Shown: positions 61,379-64,000 of the stretch, one piece after another
Layout: each line of letters begins with the position of its first letter
How positions within the stretch are numbered: position 1 is the first letter of the stretch
Assembly (NCBI RefSeq): GCF_013204795.1
Contig: NZ_JABMKW010000008.1
Coordinates: 558,001 to 622,000, forward strand
Direction of reading: 5' to 3'
DNA from: Pedobacter panaciterrae
GTDB lineage: Bacteria > Bacteroidota > Bacteroidia > Sphingobacteriales > Sphingobacteriaceae
DNA length: 64,000 bases
Notes under the pieces: generated by a model
Database searches by the model: none
Told to the model about the DNA's origin: nothing
The model's input: only the letters and a program-made list of their open reading frames with translations
Translations under genes and position numbers: made by a program

Positions 61379-63214
61379 ATGGGATATAAAAGTTTAGCAG
61401 ACTGTGTTGCCGATCTTGAAAAGCATGGGCATTTAATCAGGATAAAAGAAGAAGTTGATCCTTACCTTGAAATGGCTGCAATACATCTAAGGGTGTATGA
61501 GCAGCAAGGACCGGCATTGTACTTTGAGAAGGTTAAGGGAAGTAAATTTCCTGCTGTTTCCAATTTGTTTGGAACATTAGAACGTTCCAAATTCATGTTT
61601 CGCGATAGCCTGCCTAAAGTTGAACAACTGGTAAACCTTAGATCTGACCCTGTTAAAGCACTAAAAAATCCTTTTAAATTACCAGGTATCGCTTTTACTG
61701 CATTAACAGCACTTCCCTTAAAGCAAAGCCTGTTTAAAGCTAATTTTAGCAAAACTACCATCAGCGAATTACCTCAGATTGTGAACTGGCCAATGGATGG
61801 AGGCCCTTTTATTACCATGCCCCAGGTTTATACAGAAGATATCGATAAACCGGGCGTGTTAAATGCAAATCTGGGTATGTATAGAATACAGTTGGCGGGC
61901 AATGATTACGAAACCAACAAAGAAATAGGATTACATTATCAAATACATAGGGGTATAGGTGTTCATCAATCTAAAGCCAATGCAAAAGGACTGCCCTTAA
62001 AGGTGAGTATTTTTGTTGGTGGTCCACCTTCTCATCCTTTGGCTGCGGTAATGCCTTTGCCCGAAGGCCTTTCGGAAATGACTTTTGCAGGAGCCTTAGG
62101 TAACAGAAGGTTCAGGTACTTTTATGATGATGAGGGATTCTGCATTTCTGCAGATGCTGATTTCGTAATAACAGGTACTGTTTATCCGCAAGAGAACAAG
62201 CCAGAAGGACCGTTTGGGGATCATTTGGGTTACTATAGCCTTACCCATCCTTTTCCATTAATGAAGGTGCATAATGTTTATCACCGGAACGATGCAATAT
62301 GGTCGTTTACCGTAGTAGGTAGGCCTCCTCAGGAAGATACCAGTTTTGGTGCATTGATTCATGAGATTGCAGGATCGGCCTTGCCAAAAGAAATACATGG
62401 ATTAAAAGAAGTAAATGCTGTTGATGCAGCAGGGGTACACCCTTTATTATTTGCCATTGGAAGTGAGCGTTATACACCATATCTTAAGGAAAGAAGGCCT
62501 CAGGAAATTTTAACTATTGCAAACCATATTCTTGGTAAGAATCAGTTAAGCTTAGCTAAGTACTTATTTATTGCTGCCAGAGAAGATAATGAACAGTTAG
62601 ATACTCATGATCTTTCTGGTTTTATACAACATGTATTGGAACGTATTGATCTTACAAGGGATCTGCATTTTCATACCAAAACAACTATTGATACTTTAGA
62701 TTACAGTGGAGAGGGGTTAAACAGTGGTTCTAAAGTAGTGTTTGCTGCGGCAGGAGAGAAAAAGAGAGTGCTTGCGACCGAACCTCCCGAAGGTTTTGTA
62801 ATGCCTGCTGATTTCAGTTCTGTTAAGCTTGCTATTCCAGGTGTAATGGCTTTGCAGCTTCCGGCTTATACTAGCGCCAGAGCGGCAAAAGATGAGGTAG
62901 CTCTATTAGAGGAAGCTGTAAAAGGTAGAGATTTAAGTGGTATACCGCTAATTGTGCTTTGTGATGATGCTGAATTTACTGCTCAGAATATAAACAATTT
63001 GGTATGGGTAACCTTTACGCGTAGCAATCCGGCAACTGATATTCATGGTATTTCGGAGTTTATTGATGATAAACACTGGGGCTGTAATGGGCCTGTGATA
63101 ATTGATGCACGTAAAAAACCGCACCACGCGCCTGAGTTATTGAAAGTACCCGAAATAGAAGAAAAAGTAAATAGACTAGGTGAGAACGGGGCCTCGTTAT
63201 TTGGAGTGATCTAG
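61379..63214 (+). CDS. UbiD-family menaquinone decarboxylase
   Basis: 611-residue decarboxylase using prenylated FMN. The G-P-F-G-D-H-L-G-Y-Y region carries the cofactor/catalytic motif of UbiD, and E-D-T-S-F-G follows. Size matches the long form used in the futalosine menaquinone route (MqnL-like). The UbiX-type gene at 33238 is the likely cofactor supplier and mqnC at 15411 acts earlier in the path. Flanked by two copies of a palindromic repeat. Confidence 0.88.
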   Translation: MGYKSLADCVADLEKHGHLIRIKEEVDPYLEMAAIHLRVYEQQGPALYFEKVKGSKFPAVSNLFGTLERSKFMFRDSLPKVEQLVNLRSDPVKALKNPFKLPGIAFTALTALPLKQSLFKANFSKTTISELPQIVNWPMDGGPFITMPQVYTEDIDKPGVLNANLGMYRIQLAGNDYETNKEIGLHYQIHRGIGVHQSKANAKGLPLKVSIFVGGPPSHPLAAVMPLPEGLSEMTFAGALGNRRFRYFYDDEGFCISADADFVITGTVYPQENKPEGPFGDHLGYYSLTHPFPLMKVHNVYHRNDAIWSFTVVGRPPQEDTSFGALIHEIAGSALPKEIHGLKEVNAVDAAGVHPLLFAIGSERYTPYLKERRPQEILTIANHILGKNQLSLAKYLFIAAREDNEQLDTHDLSGFIQHVLERIDLTRDLHFHTKTTIDTLDYSGEGLNSGSKVVFAAAGEKKRVLATEPPEGFVMPADFSSVKLAIPGVMALQLPAYTSARAAKDEVALLEEAVKGRDLSGIPLIVLCDDAEFTAQNINNLVWVTFTRSNPATDIHGISEFIDDKHWGCNGPVIIDARKKPHHAPELLKVPEIEEKVNRLGENGASLFGVI

Positions 63215-63324
63215 TTTAATAAAAAAAAGATTGATATACGATAGTATAGAGGGTAAAAACTGAGTTTTAATAGAGAATAGTCGTTCAGAATCGTTGCAAA
63301 GTCGTTTATTTTATAGCGCATTTT

Positions 63325-63413
63325 CGTCATCTCGACGATAGGAGAGACCTCTTGATTATGCGAATTTGCGGCTACTTCTCGATCAAGAGATCTCTCCTAT
63401 CGTCGAGATGACG
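63325..63413. repeat. Long palindromic repeat, copy 2
   Basis: Arms of 32 bases (63325-63356 and 63382-63413) are inverse copies with one mismatch, around a 25-base loop. Begins CGTCATCTCGACGATAGG. Same family as copy 1, with compensating changes in both arms. Confidence 0.9.
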
Positions 63414-63438
63414 AGAAGAATGACTATCATAATAACTT

Positions 63439-64000
63439 TTAAAACCTCAATCCAAAGGTTAAAAATACATTGTTTCTTGACGTTTTAATATCAGCAACAG
63501 GTTCTAAAGGGTTGTCGTTTGTTCCAAGTAAATAAGGAGACAGCTCTGTGTTTGTTTCTGTACGTTGGTAAGCAACATCAATATAATAGTTGTTAATTCG
63601 GTAGCCAAGTCCACCAGAATAAAACTGAGTGGCGAAATGCCCATTATCATCACCTTGTATTGCGCTTCCATTAACACCGTAACCACCCCTTAAGCTAAAT
63701 GCATTGTCTATTTTATATTCTGCTCCAAGTCTAAAGTTAACGGCTTGTTTATAATTGTCTCTTACTGAATTGTTTTCGTCTACAATTGTTGCCGGATCTA
63801 GCCCCTGATCAGTTGAGAAACGAATCGTACTGTAATCAACATAATCCACATCGGCAGAGATCAAAGCTTTACCTGCAATTACATAACTAGCGCCCAAAGA
63901 TCCTTTTAAAGGTGTCCTAACACGGTAATTGAATGGATAGTTTTGTACAGTGCCATTAAGGCTTCCTGCGTTAGCACCACCAACAATTTTGGAGTCTAAA
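63439..64000 (-). CDS. FadL/OmpP1-type outer-membrane protein, C-terminal fragment
   Basis: The last 186 residues of a longer gene, open to the window edge. Alternating beta strands (I-S-A-D-V-D-Y-V-D-Y, F-R-L-G-A-E-Y-K-I, F-S-L-R-G-G-Y-G-V) end in a terminal phenylalanine (G-L-R-F), typical of outer-membrane barrels. Pattern fits the OmpP1/FadL hydrophobic-substrate transporter family. No start is in the window. Confidence 0.75.
   Translation of the reverse strand, partial: LDSKIVGGANAGSLNGTVQNYPFNYRVRTPLKGSLGASYVIAGKALISADVDYVDYSTIRFSTDQGLDPATIVDENNSVRDNYKQAVNFRLGAEYKIDNAFSLRGGYGVNGSAIQGDDNGHFATQFYSGGLGYRINNYYIDVAYQRTETNTELSPYLLGTNDNPLEPVADIKTSRNNVFLTFGLRF

Noticed and set aside
61204..63413. 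A composite transposon carrying the UbiD-type gene
   Set aside because: The flanking palindromes contain no transposase and no target-site duplication could be identified.
1..64000. CRISPR array, rRNA, tRNA or phage region
   Set aside because: No regularly spaced repeats, no conserved RNA gene sequence and no phage or integrase genes were recognised; intergenic spaces are short.

Overview
The window looks like chromosome from a Bacteroidota bacterium, most likely a Sphingobacteriaceae member such as Pedobacter. Supporting signs are AT-rich DNA, very few Shine-Dalgarno sequences, many promoter cores of the Bacteroidetes type (TAnnTTTG), a type B ribosomal protein L31, DUF2723, DUF3857, DUF4296 and Reg_prop/LytTR families, a GH109/GH29/sulfatase glycan locus and futalosine-route menaquinone genes. 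No rRNA, tRNA, CRISPR array, phage or transposase was seen. Sixty protein genes are called, two of them cut by the window edges.

Layout. 1-9449: end of an acyl-CoA ligase gene, the iscS-iscU-iscA iron-sulfur operon, methylmalonyl-CoA epimerase, rpmE2, then a run of sugar nucleotidyltransferase, tpiA, prmA, mpl and an HTH regulator. 9831-15315: a beta-propeller LytS-type sensor kinase with its LytTR regulator, facing two exported ferritin-like proteins. 15411-23093: mqnC, an M16 peptidase pair and a DUF3857 transglutaminase pair. 23191-33035: a glycan locus with a double SGNH hydrolase, GH109, GH29 fucosidase, AraC regulator and sulfatase, interrupted by a stand-alone response regulator and a resolvase-like domain protein. 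33238-39394: ubiX, mtaB, lgt, inositol monophosphatase, NifU-like protein and purB. 39532-41602: a small lipoprotein, an ECF sigma factor and a membrane protease that looks like an anti-sigma/DegP fusion. 41677-53004: DUF72, peroxiredoxin, DUF2723 membrane protein, SDR, TPR, methyltransferase, aspartate kinase, DUF3298, GNAT and YggS genes. 53077-64000: DUF4296 lipoprotein, mutS2, sugar dehydrogenase, scoAB, udk, LysM/RlpA protein, dps, a UbiD-type decarboxylase and the end of a FadL-type porin.

The most unusual item is the ECF module at 39532-41602. Its intergenic region carries the heptamer pair GGGTTAC and GTATTAA at 15-16 base spacing three times (a fourth copy is imperfect). One copy faces the lipoprotein gene and the others face the sigma gene. 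This reads as a self-contained, autoregulated envelope-sensing unit in which the second gene joins a cytoplasmic anti-sigma-like segment, one membrane helix and a periplasmic serine protease with an intact His-Asp-Ser triad.

Other signals: a compact promoter-hairpin-terminator unit just upstream of ubiX (small RNA or attenuator); two copies of a roughly 90-base palindromic repeat with compensating base changes flanking the UbiD-type gene, plus related repeats elsewhere; LacI-type operators in the glycan region; a mirrored divergent promoter between mqnC and an M16 peptidase gene; and a 10-base triple repeat at 46472. Three menaquinone-pathway genes (mqnC, ubiX, the ubiD homologue) lie far apart, each with a promoter core only 4-8 bases before its start codon, suggesting leaderless or nearly leaderless mRNAs.
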